Shown here: positions 1 through 11,247 of the stretch, one piece after another | How the letters are laid out: every line of letters starts with the position of its first letter | How positions within the stretch are numbered: the first letter of the stretch is position 1 | Source of the DNA: Rhabditoides inermis | Lineage: Eukaryota; Nematoda; Chromadorea; Rhabditida; Rhabditidae | NCBI GenBank assembly: GCA_963966185.1 | Contig: CAWZYM010000475.1 | Location: 1-64,000, forward strand | Reading direction: 5' to 3' | DNA: 64,000 nt | Position numbers and translations under genes: made by a program | The notes under the pieces: generated by a model | Told to the model about the DNA's origin: nothing | Database searches by the model: none | What the model saw: the letters and a program-made list of their open reading frames with translations, nothing else

Positions 1-270
1 AACCAGTATTACAAAAGTATTGTTTCAAAACACACTCCATGGCAGTGCGTTGTACACGTGGAAGTGAAAATCTCTTCTCTTTCGTCTTCACTTCGTCTAT
101 TCCATTCGATACTCCACGGCTCTTTTGCGCGAGAGAGCGACAATGTGCTCAACTCTAGCCGGAACACTTGTTCTTCATTGTACCTTCATTGTACTTGTAC
201 TTTTTCGATCTCACTCGAACTCGAAATTGGAGGATTTTCACGCGAACGCATGATTCATTAACCCAGCTGA

Positions 271-309
<39 letters not shown>

Positions 310-483
310 CTTTCCTTTCCTTCCCACCAACTGTCAGAAAAAGCGTTCCGTTTCTCTTCCATCGAGTGAGTTTCGCATAACGTTCATAGACGATAAATCA
401 TCAGCGTATTCCTGATTATCCATTCTGTACTCACAAAAAAGTAGTTCTCTGGATCCTATGTCTGTACTCGGACCCACTTGACC
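1..483. other. Left window edge, no gene resolved
   Basis: No complete coding exon is supported. The stretch has a (CT)n tract at 272-312. Near 360-420 there is a segment (GAGTTTCGC..., AAATCATCAGCGTAT) that recurs in diverged form near 1500-1550 and 11985-12030, in line with the repeated exon sets of the gene to the right. Confidence 0.4.
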
Positions 484-1749
484 CTCCGATACATCGCGAC
501 CACCGGGTTTCATTGAACACATTGCCAAGTTCGGAATCGCGGTACCCGGTCCCTCTAATGTCACTCCGAGATCAGCTAGTCTTCGTTTTGGCAAGGTTAC
601 TTTCCGAGATGTGCGCTTCCTCATACACATTAAACCTGTTTTGAGACTTATCGAGGAGGGATGTATGGTAAATGTGAGGCGTGGATTCGAGACACGGCAC
701 CAGTTGGTTAATCAGGTAATAAATAATTGTACCTTCAATGCAAATTAATTTATGGTTTTTTTGTTGTTGTTTTTATGGTAATTTAAATTGTTTTAGTTGT
801 TTCATGTTACAAATACGGCAAAGCGGGTTTTCAAAAATCAGATTCTGAACCTGACGAACATCGAGGTAACATAATTATTAATAATAATTATCATACACTG
901 CTCTAGTTCTTAGTAACTTGGTAACTATATTATGCAATTATGCTTGGTTGTGAAAATATATCACTTTAGACCATCTCCTCGTGGCAGCTTCACTGTTAGT
1001 GATCTGAACACTATCGTGACGATGCCCTCACAAAGCAACACATTGAACCTGAGAGATGTAAGAGTGCTGACAAGTGATTTTAATATAACCATCTGGGTAT
1101 ACCGTACCCATATCTTCAATTAGTATGTTGTTTTGTGTTTTTTTTCGGATACAATTTTGACATGCACGTTGTTTTCCTTTTTTACAGCAGGAGAGAGAGT
1201 GGGGAAGGGAGGGAGAGAGAGAGAGAGAGAGGGGGGGGGAGCTTCTACTTGAGAAATCTCTCATAGCAAACTTGCGCACGAGAGAGACGACACTGATCAA
1301 CACTCCTCACTCTCTTCCGAACAAAGAGGGTCTCTAGCACATGTGAATAGGAGTGTAATGTCTGACTCAGTCACTAGTGCATTGACCGCACTCTACGCTC
1401 TCTCTCTATCTTTCTCTCTCTCTCTCTCTCTCTTTTTTTTGCTCTCAACGCATTCATTCACTCATCGATTCGCTCTTTCGTTGCTGGCGATTCCTTTCAG
1501 TGAGCTCTGCGTCTTGTTCCTAAATGACATATCATCGGCATATTTCTGATTATCTGATATACTTGTACAATGGTGTATATGATAACGGAAAGGATACGAG
1601 GTACGTGTTCGAACTTACTTATACTTATTATCTACAATTCACCAAAACCAAGAATCAGCGGATTCGATTTCGTATGTTTTAGAATTTCTCAAATTGGAAT
1701 CAGAACCTCGAATTTGAAGAAATGGGATACATTCGTGCTGCACGACGGC

Positions 1750-1993
1750 TGTGTAGAACCCCACGATTCTATGTTGACGATTTCTCTGTTGTTCTCGTGT
1801 GACTCATGCATTCCTATATGTGACTCACCCACACATACGTCCCCCTCCTCGCATATCCTCCGCATGTAATGTTTTGAGTGCTGCATGAGTCACGAGCGTA
1901 ATGTTTTGAATGTCTCTGAGTATTTAATGACGGATCGAGTATGAATAAAGTATCTACCTACAACCACCTCGGGATCCTCTAGTGGTGAGCACA
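1750..1993 (+). repeat. 5' LTR of the BEL/Pao element
   Basis: 244 bp, starts TGTGTAGAACC and ends GAGCACA. It contains TATTTAATGA at 1921-1930, a possible TATA-like core, and the polyadenylation hexamer AATAAA at 1944-1949. It matches 11004-11247 at a constant offset of 9254 bp. Confidence 0.93.
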
Positions 1994-1997
1994 AAAT

Positions 1998-2010
1998 TGG
2001 TGCATCGGCC
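1998..2010 (+). other. Primer binding site, tRNA-Gly type
   Basis: TGGTGCATCGGCC begins four bases after the 5' LTR. It is complementary to the 3' end (with CCA) of a typical metazoan tRNA-Gly(GCC). Thirteen bases match the tRNA tail as I know it. Confidence 0.75.
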
Positions 2011-2309
2011 ATTACCACTCGCGCCGACCCCGCTTCGCCGTCGTCGAGCAGTCCACACTCGCCGCCGCAAGCGCTCGCCTCTACTTGGACCCCGCCGCCG
2101 CCGCCGAGACACCACATCTCGACGCCGGCAGCAAACCCCGACTCCGCCGCAGAGTCACCCGCTGTGCCCAGCCTGCGCCGCCGCTCTTCGCCAGCGCTGC
2201 TCAGCCCGTCGCCGCACGACACCCCCGACTCCGCCACAGAGTCACCGCCGCTGGTCGACCGCAGGACCCCGTGAGTGTGATTTCTTACTAAAAAGAACAC
2301 GGACCCACA
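2011..2309 (+). promoter_or_regulatory. BEL/Pao 5' leader
   Basis: C-rich leader between the primer binding site and the polyprotein ATG. It includes a splice-donor-like CCCC|GTGAGTG at about 2269-2275, which could serve a spliced subgenomic RNA for the 3' envelope-like region; that use is inference. Short open frames here look like products of base composition. Confidence 0.4.
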
Positions 2310-5300
2310 ATGTCCACGACCATCCGCACCCGCTACACTCGCTCGGTGAACGTCTTGAAGACGCAACTAGCGGACCTCTCCTCGAAAGCCGCGCTGCTGA
2401 AACAGGCAGCCGGATCGGAGACAGACCCCACCAAGCTCGCCGAGGCTATCAGCACCATCCGAGGATTCGAGAAGGGACTTGCCGCCGAGCTCGACAACAT
2501 CAACGTTCAAGAACTCGCCTGGCTGAAACTGATCGGATCCATGGGTGATGACGCAGCCGAGCGAGAAGATGGAGTAATGGCGACCTACACCCAGACCGCC
2601 GAGGGCCCGGACGCCGTCACCTCTAAGACACGCGAGATCCTGAAGGAATTGGCATCTCTCAAAGACACCATTTCCAAGAAGATGGGGGGATCTCTGTCCT
2701 CCCAGTCTCCTGCCCTCCCAGGGCCGTCCTCCTCCCAGCATAGTGGAGCCCCCCTCCGACTACCCAAGATGGAGTTGCCGAAGTTCACCGGAAACCCGAT
2801 GGAATGGAACCAGTTCATGCAGCTGTTCCGCTCTTCCGTGGACTCCAACTCGTCTCTCTCAACCGTCGCCAAGTTCCACTACTTGATCTCCTCCTTGGAA
2901 GGTCCCGCAAGGAATTGCGTCGCCGGATTCGAGATCAAGGAGGAGAACTATGCCGCCGCCATCGAGCGCCTGACCGACCGATTCGGAAACGAAAAGAAAA
3001 TATCCCGCGATCTCCATTCGCAGCTCGCACAACTCAAGTGCAAAGGATCCTCGCTCATCGACCTCTATAATTACGTCGACCGCCTAGAGTGTATCCTGTT
3101 GCAGATGGAGAACCTCAACATCGACATCACCGGTGAGTCCACGCTCATCCAAGTCGAGAAGAGCCTCCCCGGTTGGCTCGACGCGCAGATCTTCCAAGCC
3201 CGCCTAGCGGACCAGAACTTCGACATCCAGTCGCTTCGTAAGCTGCTGAAGCGAATCTCGGAGACGGCGACGGAGCGCACAACCAAGTCCTTCATCCCTT
3301 CCTCCGCGGAAAACGTCACCACCCTTCCCGCGACCGTCCACCCTAACAAAGCTACGGACGACCGCAGAAAGAAAAAGAAGAAGCCGAAGGACTCCGTTCA
3401 GCCCGCACGAAAGGACCCTCGCCCCTGTCCATTCTGCCAGGGTACCTCCCATGGACCCCGCGGATGCGATCGCTACTCGACCGCCAGTGCGCGCCGCACC
3501 CGCGCTAAAGAGTTGAACCTATGCTTCAATTGCCTCTCGGACAAACACGTCCTCCGCAGCTGCACCAGCAAAGGGACATGCAGAAACTGCCGTTCGCGGC
3601 ACCACACTTCAATCTGCGAGAAGACAACAACAACCGCCGCCGCCGCCGACACCGAGAGGATCACCTCCGCGACCGCGGACCTGTCATCCGCCGCCGCGCA
3701 CTCCAGCGACGGCAGGGAGACGGCACTCATGACCAGGGAGGTCACCCTGTGCAACCCCGTGACGAAGAAGGCCGTTCGCGCCCTCGCCTTGTTCGACTCC
3801 GGCTGTCAAGCCACGATGATCACCCAAAATCTGGCCGCCGCCCTGGACTTGGCGCCCTTATCCCCCAGGAAGATCAGGATCCAAGGATTCAGTGGCAGCC
3901 ACTCCGACGTGGACGTCAACGAACACACGGTGGGAATCGCTACCCTTGATGGCAGCTATCGCCGTTTGGACGTCTGGAGCGTCCCCACTCTACTCAAGAG
4001 CATGCAGGTCATCCGCATCCCGACCGGCACGGAAACTCCGCTGGAAGTCATCCGAGAGAATCGGTCCCCATCTGTGATCATCGGCAACGACTACTTCTGG
4101 AGTTTCATCAAACGCCAGACCAACAAGCACGTCAACGGGTTCAACATCATCGAGTCGACAGTCGGTCCCCTGCTTCACGGTACGGCCCCCCGATCCCTCG
4201 CCGCCACCGCAGCTCCAATGGTCACTGCCCTTCCTTGCGTCGCCACCGACAAGGAGAACGATAACGCCATCTCAAAATGGCTCGCCCTGGAGGGAATCGG
4301 GATCACCGAGGACGCCAACGCGGACGACCACGAAGCCGCGTGGAACCTCTTCAAGAAGACATGTCGATTCGTCGACGGACGATACTCCGTCAGTCTTCCC
4401 CTCCGAGACCCTGACGCCGTCATACCAACCAATGAAGGAGTCGCCATCCGACAGCTGATCAACATGAAGCAGAACCTCGACAAGAAGCCGCACGTCAAAC
4501 AGGAGATCCAGAAGATCATTGACGACTGGCTCTCCGAAGGAGTCGTCGAGATCGTCCCCAAGCAGGAAGTTGACAACCCCCGTTTCGGAGCCGCATCTTA
4601 CCAACCGTACCTCATCGTTGTCAAGGATCTTCCAGACGGCACACGCAAGTACCGCCTGTGCCACAACGCCAGCAGCAAAAGGAAAGGGTCGCCCTCTCTC
4701 AACGACCTACTGCTGACTGGCGCCGCTAACCCCGTGGACCTCCTCAGCATCCTCCTGCGCTTCCGTTGTCACACAATCGCCATCTCCAGCGACATAAAGG
4801 CCGCGTACAATCAACTCGCTGTGAACCCGCCCGACCGCGACCTGCTCCGCTTTTTTGCCCCGATCGACTGGAACAAACCGTTCACGAGAGACAACCTGCG
4901 CGTCCTGCGCTTCGCCCGCCTGAACTTCGGAGTCACAAGCTCGTCGTTCACTCTCTCGGCCGTCCTCCGCATCCACCTCGAGCAAGACGCGACACCGGTC
5001 GACCGAGAACTCCTCCGCTCTGGATACGTCGACAACTTCCTCTGTGGGGCACGGACGGTGGAAGAAGGGTTTGCCAAGATGCGCTACGCAAAGAAGCGCC
5101 TTGCTGACGCATCGATGATCCTTCGCGACGAAGTGTCGTCATCTCCGGAGCTCAACAAGCTATGGAACGTGGAGGGAAAACCGCTCTCCTTCCTAGGTCT
5201 GTACTGGGACCCCAGCAGAGACGTCATCAGCTACTGCCCGGCCCGCATCACCACCGAAGGAGCAACGAAGCGATCACTCCTGAGGGAACTCGCGTCCATT

Positions 5301-8300
5301 TTCGATCCAGTCGGACTCATCTCCCCGTTCTGTCTTCCCTTCCGCCTCTTCATCCAGACGCTCTGGAGGAATGGCCGAGGATGGGACGAGCCGCTCACAG
5401 AAGCAGAAGCAGCACAGCTACACGGTCTTTCGCAAGATGATCCCACTCGCATCGACATCCCACGACGTGTCATCTCATCCACGTTCCCCGCCGATCTACA
5501 CATCTTCGTCGACGCGTCCAAGAACGCGTTCGCCGCCTGCGCGTACTTCAAGTGCCCCGACTCCGACGACTCCCCGCGACTCATCTGCAGTCGATCGCGC
5601 CTAGCCCCTCTCCAAGGATCGACCATCCCGCGGCTCGAGCTCCTCGGTTCCCTCATAGGGTGCAGACTGGCCAAGTTCATCCTGAACGAGGCGTCCAATC
5701 CTCTCACAAGACGAGTCGTCGTCTGGACAGACAGCCGGATCGCGCTCGCCTGGATCACCAACGGGAAGACATCCAACCCCCCTTTCGTGCAAAGAAGGTT
5801 GCAGGAAATTCGCTCACATGACTTCGAATTCCGCTACATCTCCACCCACGAGAACCCCGCGGATCTCGCCACACGAGGACTCACCCTCTCCCGTCTGCAA
5901 GAATCGACACTGTGGTGGCATGGACCCAACTTCCTCTCCAAACCCGAGTCCAGCTGGCCCCCTCAGCCGGAAGGTTACGCGGTCGCGCCGGACACAGCAG
6001 GCACCGAGAAGGCCGCGTCAAGACCCCCCGAGGTCATCGCCACTCCCGCAGCAGTCGAAATGCCGTCCGGACCAGACCCGAAACGCTTCTCCAAGTGGGA
6101 AACGCTGCTCGGCACCGTCGCGACAATCATCTCCTTCATCCTCCGCCTCCGCCGCGCAGGATGGAAGGGATTCGCTCTCGCTACTTCCTCATCGGGAGAT
6201 GACATCAGGCGCGTGGCCCGCACGGTCCTGCTACGACAGATGCAAGACCGGGCACCCCCCACCACGAAGGAGATCAACGAGCTGCGTCTATTCAAGGATA
6301 CCGACGGGCTCTGGCGTTCCCGCGGGCGCCTCAACAACTCCGTTCTGCCCGAAGACGCCTGTGACCCGATATTCGTTCCTCGCCACGATGGAGCGACAAC
6401 CCTCCTCATCCAGGACATCCACAAGAAGTTGCACCACGCTTCCATCTCCCACACCTTAAACCAGTTGAGGACCAACTTCTGGATTCCGGGAGGCCGCGCG
6501 GCGGTCAAGAAAGCGATATCTGGGTGCTCCTTCTGCTCCACTCGGAACACCCGCCCGTTCCGTCTCCCGCCGGTGCCGGACCTCCCGAGAGCCCGCGTGA
6601 GCCGTTCTCGTCCCTTCGACCACTGCGCGGTCGACTACGCTGGACCGTTCACCGTCTCGACCGAAGCCGGGACTCGCAAGGTCTACCTCGCACTGTTCGC
6701 ATGCCTGGCCGTTCGGGCAGTGCACCTCGAGGTCGCCGACAGCCTATCCTCAGAGGACTTTCTACACGCTTTCCGACGCTTCGTCGCCCGCCGAGGCCGC
6801 CCCTCCTCCATCACAAGCGACAACGGCACGAATTTCAAAGGAGCTGCGCCCATCCTGATGCAGTGGACGGAGCAGGGGCCCAGCCCGGCGCGCTTGATAG
6901 TCGACTATTGCTCGTCCGTCGGAATCAAGTACTCTTGGATACCCAGCCACTCACCGTGGTGCGGAGGACACTACGAACGGCTGATCGGCATTGTCAAGGC
7001 CAGCATCAAGCAGGCGGTTGGGCGAAACCTCATTTCGCTCGAAGAGTTCAGGACCCTGCTCGCAGAAACCGAAGCGATCGTCAATACCCGCCCCCTGTCC
7101 TACGTCGCCGACGACAAGATAGTCCTCCGTCCCATCGACTTCCTGGATCCCCTATCCAGCCCTGGGCTGCCCTCCTCGCTTCCGGATTGGAACCAGCTGG
7201 ACTCCACTCACCTAGAGGAAACATGGAATCGGGCCAAGACTCGCCTCGACAAGGTCTGGGAAGTATTCTATAAGGATTATCTCGTCAGCCTCCGTCAGTC
7301 ACACCTCCGCAGCCTCGCCCAACCCCGTGGGGCTCGCCCTCGTACCCCGCAGGTGGGTGAGATCGTCCTCGTGGACGAACCCAACATGCGCCGAGGACAC
7401 TGGAGACTCGCGAGGATAACCAGCACAGAGATCGGAAGAGACTCTCAGATACGGACTGCCGAGGTCGTATTCGCAAACGGAAGGACCAGTCGGCGCTCCA
7501 TCGCCACGCTCCACCCGTTGGAGGCCGACTTGAACCATGATCTCGCCGCCAACCACCCCGAGGACGCTCATCCTGTCGAACCCGAAAGCGCGCCTGAAGC
7601 CGCCACTGATGGGCCCGCCACCTCGGCTTCAGTCGACTCTCAGCCGGACCATCCGCGCGACCACATCATCGGCTCACAGGACGACGCCGCCTCAATCATA
7701 CCCGCCAGGTACAACTTGCGCCGGAACCCCAAGAAGAAAACCTTCTTCTACACCGTGCTACTCTCCCTCGTGGCAGTCTGCCACTCGACGACATGCAATT
7801 TCTCAAACATCGTGTACACAGATGCGTGTCACCCCGAGGGATTCGCCGTCTTCGAGGAGTCTGCATCATTCTGCTGGCAGCATGTCAAGTGTAACGGCCA
7901 CCTGCGCTCCGCCATCGACGCCCAACAATCAGGATCGATCTGCGGGGAGATGTGCCGATGCCCTTCATGGGCAGACGACTGCTCACCCACGCCAATCAAG
8001 ATGACATCAAAGGAGGCACGGCCACACCTGCAGCCACTTCTCGCCGAATGGACTCTCGCCCGAACGGAGACCCATCCATCGAAGTCATCAGCCATGGTCC
8101 ACTCCGTCATGCTGGCGGACCAGACCCGCTTCACAGTGAAGAAACTCGATCTCATCAAGAAGCAGTTGCCCAACCAGGACATCCAGTGTTTCGGAGAGGG
8201 ACCAGCCACGGGAACAGAAGCGTATTGCCGCCACCACCCATGCGAAAAGTCTGCCACTCGCTTCTGTATCCTTCCCCCAGAGACAACGTTCCTGCGGACG

Positions 8301-10316
8301 CCCACCGCGGAGGTACCGGTCGCCGCATGGTCATCTCGCCTGACCACAGTTTTCATTCCACATGACCGACCAGCACCCTCGCACCACGCATGTCACGTCA
8401 ACGTGTCATGCGGGTCCCCAGGAATCATCGTCGACCCTTCCCTCAGCTGCCGAGCGGCCCTTCTCGAGGTCTGCATACTTCATGATTCGACAAGCCGCTG
8501 TTCCCACCTGAAGTTTCCCCAGAAGACTGAAATGTTCATCCCAGCAGACGGTTATCTACTCTCGAGGCAACAATACGCACTCGCAGCCTGGAAAGGAGGA
8601 GAGCAGACCTGGAACACCACGATAGCCTGCTCGTCGCATTCTATATGCGACATCTCCGATTGCATCATCTGCTGGAACTCGGCTCGCTACCCAGGATGTC
8701 TCTACCGACGGCTAGTACAGGGCATGTCCTTGCTGACCGCCACACTTGTCTTCACACTCGTCAAGTTCGCCGTGCTGGTGGCCATCCACCGCACATGCCG
8801 ATGTCGTCGCCGGCGCCGCCTCCCTCTCGTACCCGACTGGAAGAGAAACCCTTTCCTCGCGATACTAACAATCGCGATCCTTCCAACATCCGTGCAGAGC
8901 GCCCTATCCTTCACCGCGTCCGACCGACAATGCACCTACTACGCCTCAGGTCACACCGAGTGCGGATTTACGGAATCAACTATCATGACATTGACATCGG
9001 ATGTTCCTTCTCAGATCCTACTGAAGGACAAGGCCGACCGCCCAATGGGGTCGGTCAGCATCCGAGCAAGAACATTGCTACAATGCGTGCCAACCAAGGC
9101 GTTCAACACGCGCATCGCCGACTTTCACACAACCTCCATTCGACGCTGCCCGCATGCCGGCTCATGCATCAACGACGTATGCTCCACACTCTCACCAACC
9201 ACCCATCTCGAGGAATTCACTGCCTACCAACAATTTCCCGGGATCAATATGTGCGAGGAGAGTTGCAGCTGTGTCACCTGCGGATGCCTTTTCTGTTCCA
9301 GTGGATGCCTTTTTACAAGGGTGTATGCCGTTACGGAATCTCCGTTGCTGCATGTCTTCAAATGCAGCTGGAAACCGACAACGGAGGTGCACGTCGAATT
9401 CACGAGCAATCTGGGTACATCCACTCTGCTGGCCGCCCTCATCCCGCCCGGAGGGACTTCTTCGAGCGAGAAGCTGACAATCAATGTCCAGGCCGTGACA
9501 CCGCCCTTGCCACTCACCGAGGCTTGGTTTCTGCACTCCCCTGACGCTACACTTCTACTCGATTCACGCGCACTTCGGATAGCAGAGACCCTCAGGTGCG
9601 ACAACACATCTTGCGCTCTCGACAACCGGAACGTCGTCTGTCACGCAGCTGACGGGGGCTCCGTATGTTCCATCGACTCCAACCGGATTCTACTGGATAG
9701 AACCACATCGCTCCCTCTGATCTACAACGACGTGAAACTCTTCAGCCGAGACGGACGCGTCTTCTCCGACTCAGCGTACTCGCTAACCACTCTGCAAGTG
9801 ACCTTGGACGAGGCGTTCAAGGCCAGCAGCCGACACGATGTCGCCCCCTGCGACCTGGAGATCAAGAAGATCGAGGGCTGCTTCCAATGTGCGGAGGGAG
9901 CCACGGTCGACTACGTGTGCTCTACCGCCAGTGAGCAGCGCGCGCACGTGCAATGTAGCTCCTCCACATTCGAAGTCATCTGCCGATCTCATCCTGTCAT
10001 GGAGACAACCCGAGTGCAGTTCGATCGACCCAACATTGACGAGCAGTGCAACGTATCCTGCCCGGGGGCTAAGACTGAGGCCCGTGTTAGAGCCAACCTC
10101 TTTGCAGTGGACTACGACGTCTCCGGGTCAGGATGGAAATCCCGACCCGCTCTCATCGGAGCACCCAGTCTCGCCACCGTGGTCAGAAGATACCTCAAAA
10201 CCATCATCGATGACGTCAGTTCTCGCCTGACCACCGCACTCATCGTGTTTGTCACAGTGATCGCCGCATACAAGGTCGCCCTTCGCCTCATCGGGCGCGC
10301 ACGCCGAGCCAGATGA
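2310..10316 (+). CDS. BEL/Pao Gag-Pro-RT-RNaseH-integrase-Env polyprotein
   Basis: A single 2668-aa frame. In order: Gag region with CCHC-like zinc knuckles near residues 372-435; aspartic protease with FDSG near 493; reverse transcriptase from about 765 with the active-site box YVDN at 906-909; RNase H starting FVDAS near 1064; integrase with an HHCC zinc-binding segment (about 1370-1410) and DDE core (DYAGPF near 1441, SDNGTNF near 1503, Glu in HYERLIG near 1554). From about 1808 the product changes to a Cys-rich membrane region: a signal-like hydrophobic segment, an internal membrane segment near 2140, another signal-like segment near 2180, a dense Cys cluster near 2310-2330 and a C-terminal membrane anchor near 2642-2662 followed by basic residues. 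This fits the phlebovirus G1/G2-like Env known from some nematode BEL elements. Gag, Pol and Env being fused without stop or frameshift is notable. ATG 2310 is the first ATG of the frame. Confidence 0.95.
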   Translation: MSTTIRTRYTRSVNVLKTQLADLSSKAALLKQAAGSETDPTKLAEAISTIRGFEKGLAAELDNINVQELAWLKLIGSMGDDAAEREDGVMATYTQTAEGPDAVTSKTREILKELASLKDTISKKMGGSLSSQSPALPGPSSSQHSGAPLRLPKMELPKFTGNPMEWNQFMQLFRSSVDSNSSLSTVAKFHYLISSLEGPARNCVAGFEIKEENYAAAIERLTDRFGNEKKISRDLHSQLAQLKCKGSSLIDLYNYVDRLECILLQMENLNIDITGESTLIQVEKSLPGWLDAQIFQARLADQNFDIQSLRKLLKRISETATERTTKSFIPSSAENVTTLPATVHPNKATDDRRKKKKKPKDSVQPARKDPRPCPFCQGTSHGPRGCDRYSTASARRTRAKELNLCFNCLSDKHVLRSCTSKGTCRNCRSRHHTSICEKTTTTAAAADTERITSATADLSSAAAHSSDGRETALMTREVTLCNPVTKKAVRALALFDSGCQATMITQNLAAALDLAPLSPRKIRIQGFSGSHSDVDVNEHTVGIATLDGSYRRLDVWSVPTLLKSMQVIRIPTGTETPLEVIRENRSPSVIIGNDYFWSFIKRQTNKHVNGFNIIESTVGPLLHGTAPRSLAATAAPMVTALPCVATDKENDNAISKWLALEGIGITEDANADDHEAAWNLFKKTCRFVDGRYSVSLPLRDPDAVIPTNEGVAIRQLINMKQNLDKKPHVKQEIQKIIDDWLSEGVVEIVPKQEVDNPRFGAASYQPYLIVVKDLPDGTRKYRLCHNASSKRKGSPSLNDLLLTGAANPVDLLSILLRFRCHTIAISSDIKAAYNQLAVNPPDRDLLRFFAPIDWNKPFTRDNLRVLRFARLNFGVTSSSFTLSAVLRIHLEQDATPVDRELLRSGYVDNFLCGARTVEEGFAKMRYAKKRLADASMILRDEVSSSPELNKLWNVEGKPLSFLGLYWDPSRDVISYCPARITTEGATKRSLLRELASIFDPVGLISPFCLPFRLFIQTLWRNGRGWDEPLTEAEAAQLHGLSQDDPTRIDIPRRVISSTFPADLHIFVDASKNAFAACAYFKCPDSDDSPRLICSRSRLAPLQGSTIPRLELLGSLIGCRLAKFILNEASNPLTRRVVVWTDSRIALAWITNGKTSNPPFVQRRLQEIRSHDFEFRYISTHENPADLATRGLTLSRLQESTLWWHGPNFLSKPESSWPPQPEGYAVAPDTAGTEKAASRPPEVIATPAAVEMPSGPDPKRFSKWETLLGTVATIISFILRLRRAGWKGFALATSSSGDDIRRVARTVLLRQMQDRAPPTTKEINELRLFKDTDGLWRSRGRLNNSVLPEDACDPIFVPRHDGATTLLIQDIHKKLHHASISHTLNQLRTNFWIPGGRAAVKKAISGCSFCSTRNTRPFRLPPVPDLPRARVSRSRPFDHCAVDYAGPFTVSTEAGTRKVYLALFACLAVRAVHLEVADSLSSEDFLHAFRRFVARRGRPSSITSDNGTNFKGAAPILMQWTEQGPSPARLIVDYCSSVGIKYSWIPSHSPWCGGHYERLIGIVKASIKQAVGRNLISLEEFRTLLAETEAIVNTRPLSYVADDKIVLRPIDFLDPLSSPGLPSSLPDWNQLDSTHLEETWNRAKTRLDKVWEVFYKDYLVSLRQSHLRSLAQPRGARPRTPQVGEIVLVDEPNMRRGHWRLARITSTEIGRDSQIRTAEVVFANGRTSRRSIATLHPLEADLNHDLAANHPEDAHPVEPESAPEAATDGPATSASVDSQPDHPRDHIIGSQDDAASIIPARYNLRRNPKKKTFFYTVLLSLVAVCHSTTCNFSNIVYTDACHPEGFAVFEESASFCWQHVKCNGHLRSAIDAQQSGSICGEMCRCPSWADDCSPTPIKMTSKEARPHLQPLLAEWTLARTETHPSKSSAMVHSVMLADQTRFTVKKLDLIKKQLPNQDIQCFGEGPATGTEAYCRHHPCEKSATRFCILPPETTFLRTPTAEVPVAAWSSRLTTVFIPHDRPAPSHHACHVNVSCGSPGIIVDPSLSCRAALLEVCILHDSTSRCSHLKFPQKTEMFIPADGYLLSRQQYALAAWKGGEQTWNTTIACSSHSICDISDCIICWNSARYPGCLYRRLVQGMSLLTATLVFTLVKFAVLVAIHRTCRCRRRRRLPLVPDWKRNPFLAILTIAILPTSVQSALSFTASDRQCTYYASGHTECGFTESTIMTLTSDVPSQILLKDKADRPMGSVSIRARTLLQCVPTKAFNTRIADFHTTSIRRCPHAGSCINDVCSTLSPTTHLEEFTAYQQFPGINMCEESCSCVTCGCLFCSSGCLFTRVYAVTESPLLHVFKCSWKPTTEVHVEFTSNLGTSTLLAALIPPGGTSSSEKLTINVQAVTPPLPLTEAWFLHSPDATLLLDSRALRIAETLRCDNTSCALDNRNVVCHAADGGSVCSIDSNRILLDRTTSLPLIYNDVKLFSRDGRVFSDSAYSLTTLQVTLDEAFKASSRHDVAPCDLEIKKIEGCFQCAEGATVDYVCSTASEQRAHVQCSSSTFEVICRSHPVMETTRVQFDRPNIDEQCNVSCPGAKTEARVRANLFAVDYDVSGSGWKSRPALIGAPSLATVVRRYLKTIIDDVSSRLTTALIVFVTVIAAYKVALRLIGRARRAR

Positions 10317-11003
10317 TGCGAGTCATCATCCCCCCCCCGCAGGACGCGTGTGTTTCACTACATGCGTCAGTACCAGCGATCTCCACCCATCACTGATCAT
10401 CAACCCCCCGCCTGATGCATGTGTTTCAATACATGTGTTAGTGCCAGCGATCTCTCTTTCCCCGTCACTAATTATGTTTTGATATCCGCGGACGATATCA
10501 GATGCGATGCCTGAGGGGTCAGTGTCGTCAATCCGCACCCGCAGATTCCCGCTTTCCCATTTGTGCGACCTAACCACCGCGATGGAATACGGGATGGTGG
10601 CGTACCGTACTGCTGTCGAAATACGGGTGCATGTGCGCGCGCCGATTCACCGACACCACGAGGCGCACCGGCTTCTCTTCCGCTTCCGTCATGCGTTGAG
10701 ACTACCGGCTCACCTCGTATTCATGGAGTACGAGAATGGGAGACACGCGCGGGTGGTGTTCATCCGTGCGGGACCGTCATCGTATCGGTGAGTCTAGTCT
10801 TCTCAGTGTATTCACGCGACCCGGATTTTAGATGGGCGATCTACTTCTGGCTCCTTCTTCGCTCACACGGATTCACCCGCGCAGAGGCCGTCCCCATCCC
10901 GTGAGTGCCTCCATCTCTCTGCCATGTCCCCTCGCCCTAAATAGGGAAGCCCCGATTCCGTAGTGTATCCCTCTCTCTCTCTGTCATTTTCCCCGCGCCC
11001 GAG
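10317..11003 (+). other. BEL/Pao 3' noncoding region with short tandem repeat
   Basis: Between the polyprotein stop and the 3' LTR lie two diverged copies of an about 80-bp unit (about 10325-10405 and 10406-10485) sharing GTGTTTCANTACATG and CCAGCGATCTC. The rest has no coding signal. The bases before the 3' LTR are not a purine tract. Confidence 0.6.
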
Positions 11004-11247
11004 TGTGTAGAACCCCACGATTCTATGTTGACGATTTCTCTGTTGTTCTCGTGTGACTCATGCATTCCTATATGTGACTCACCCACACATACGTCCCCCT
11101 CCTCGCATATCCTCCGCATGTAATGTTTTGAGTGCTGCATGAGTCACGAGCGTAATGTTTTGAATGTCTCTGAGTATTTAATGACGGATCGAGTATGAAT
11201 AAAGTATCTACCTACAACCACCTCGGGATCCTCTAGTGGTGAGCACA
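11004..11247 (+). repeat. 3' LTR of the BEL/Pao element
   Basis: Matches the 5' LTR base for base as far as I can read, with AATAAA at 11198-11203. It is followed directly by the target-site copy ACGGC at 11248-11252 and the resumed host exon. Confidence 0.93.

Noticed and set aside
334..630. 98-codon minus-strand frame near the left edge
   Set aside because: The plus strand has a better reading with a splice donor at 715 and continuation in the exon at 797.
1982..2548. 188-codon Arg/Pro-rich frame over the BEL leader
   Set aside because: Shadow of composition; it overlaps the primer site, the leader and the real Gag start in another frame.
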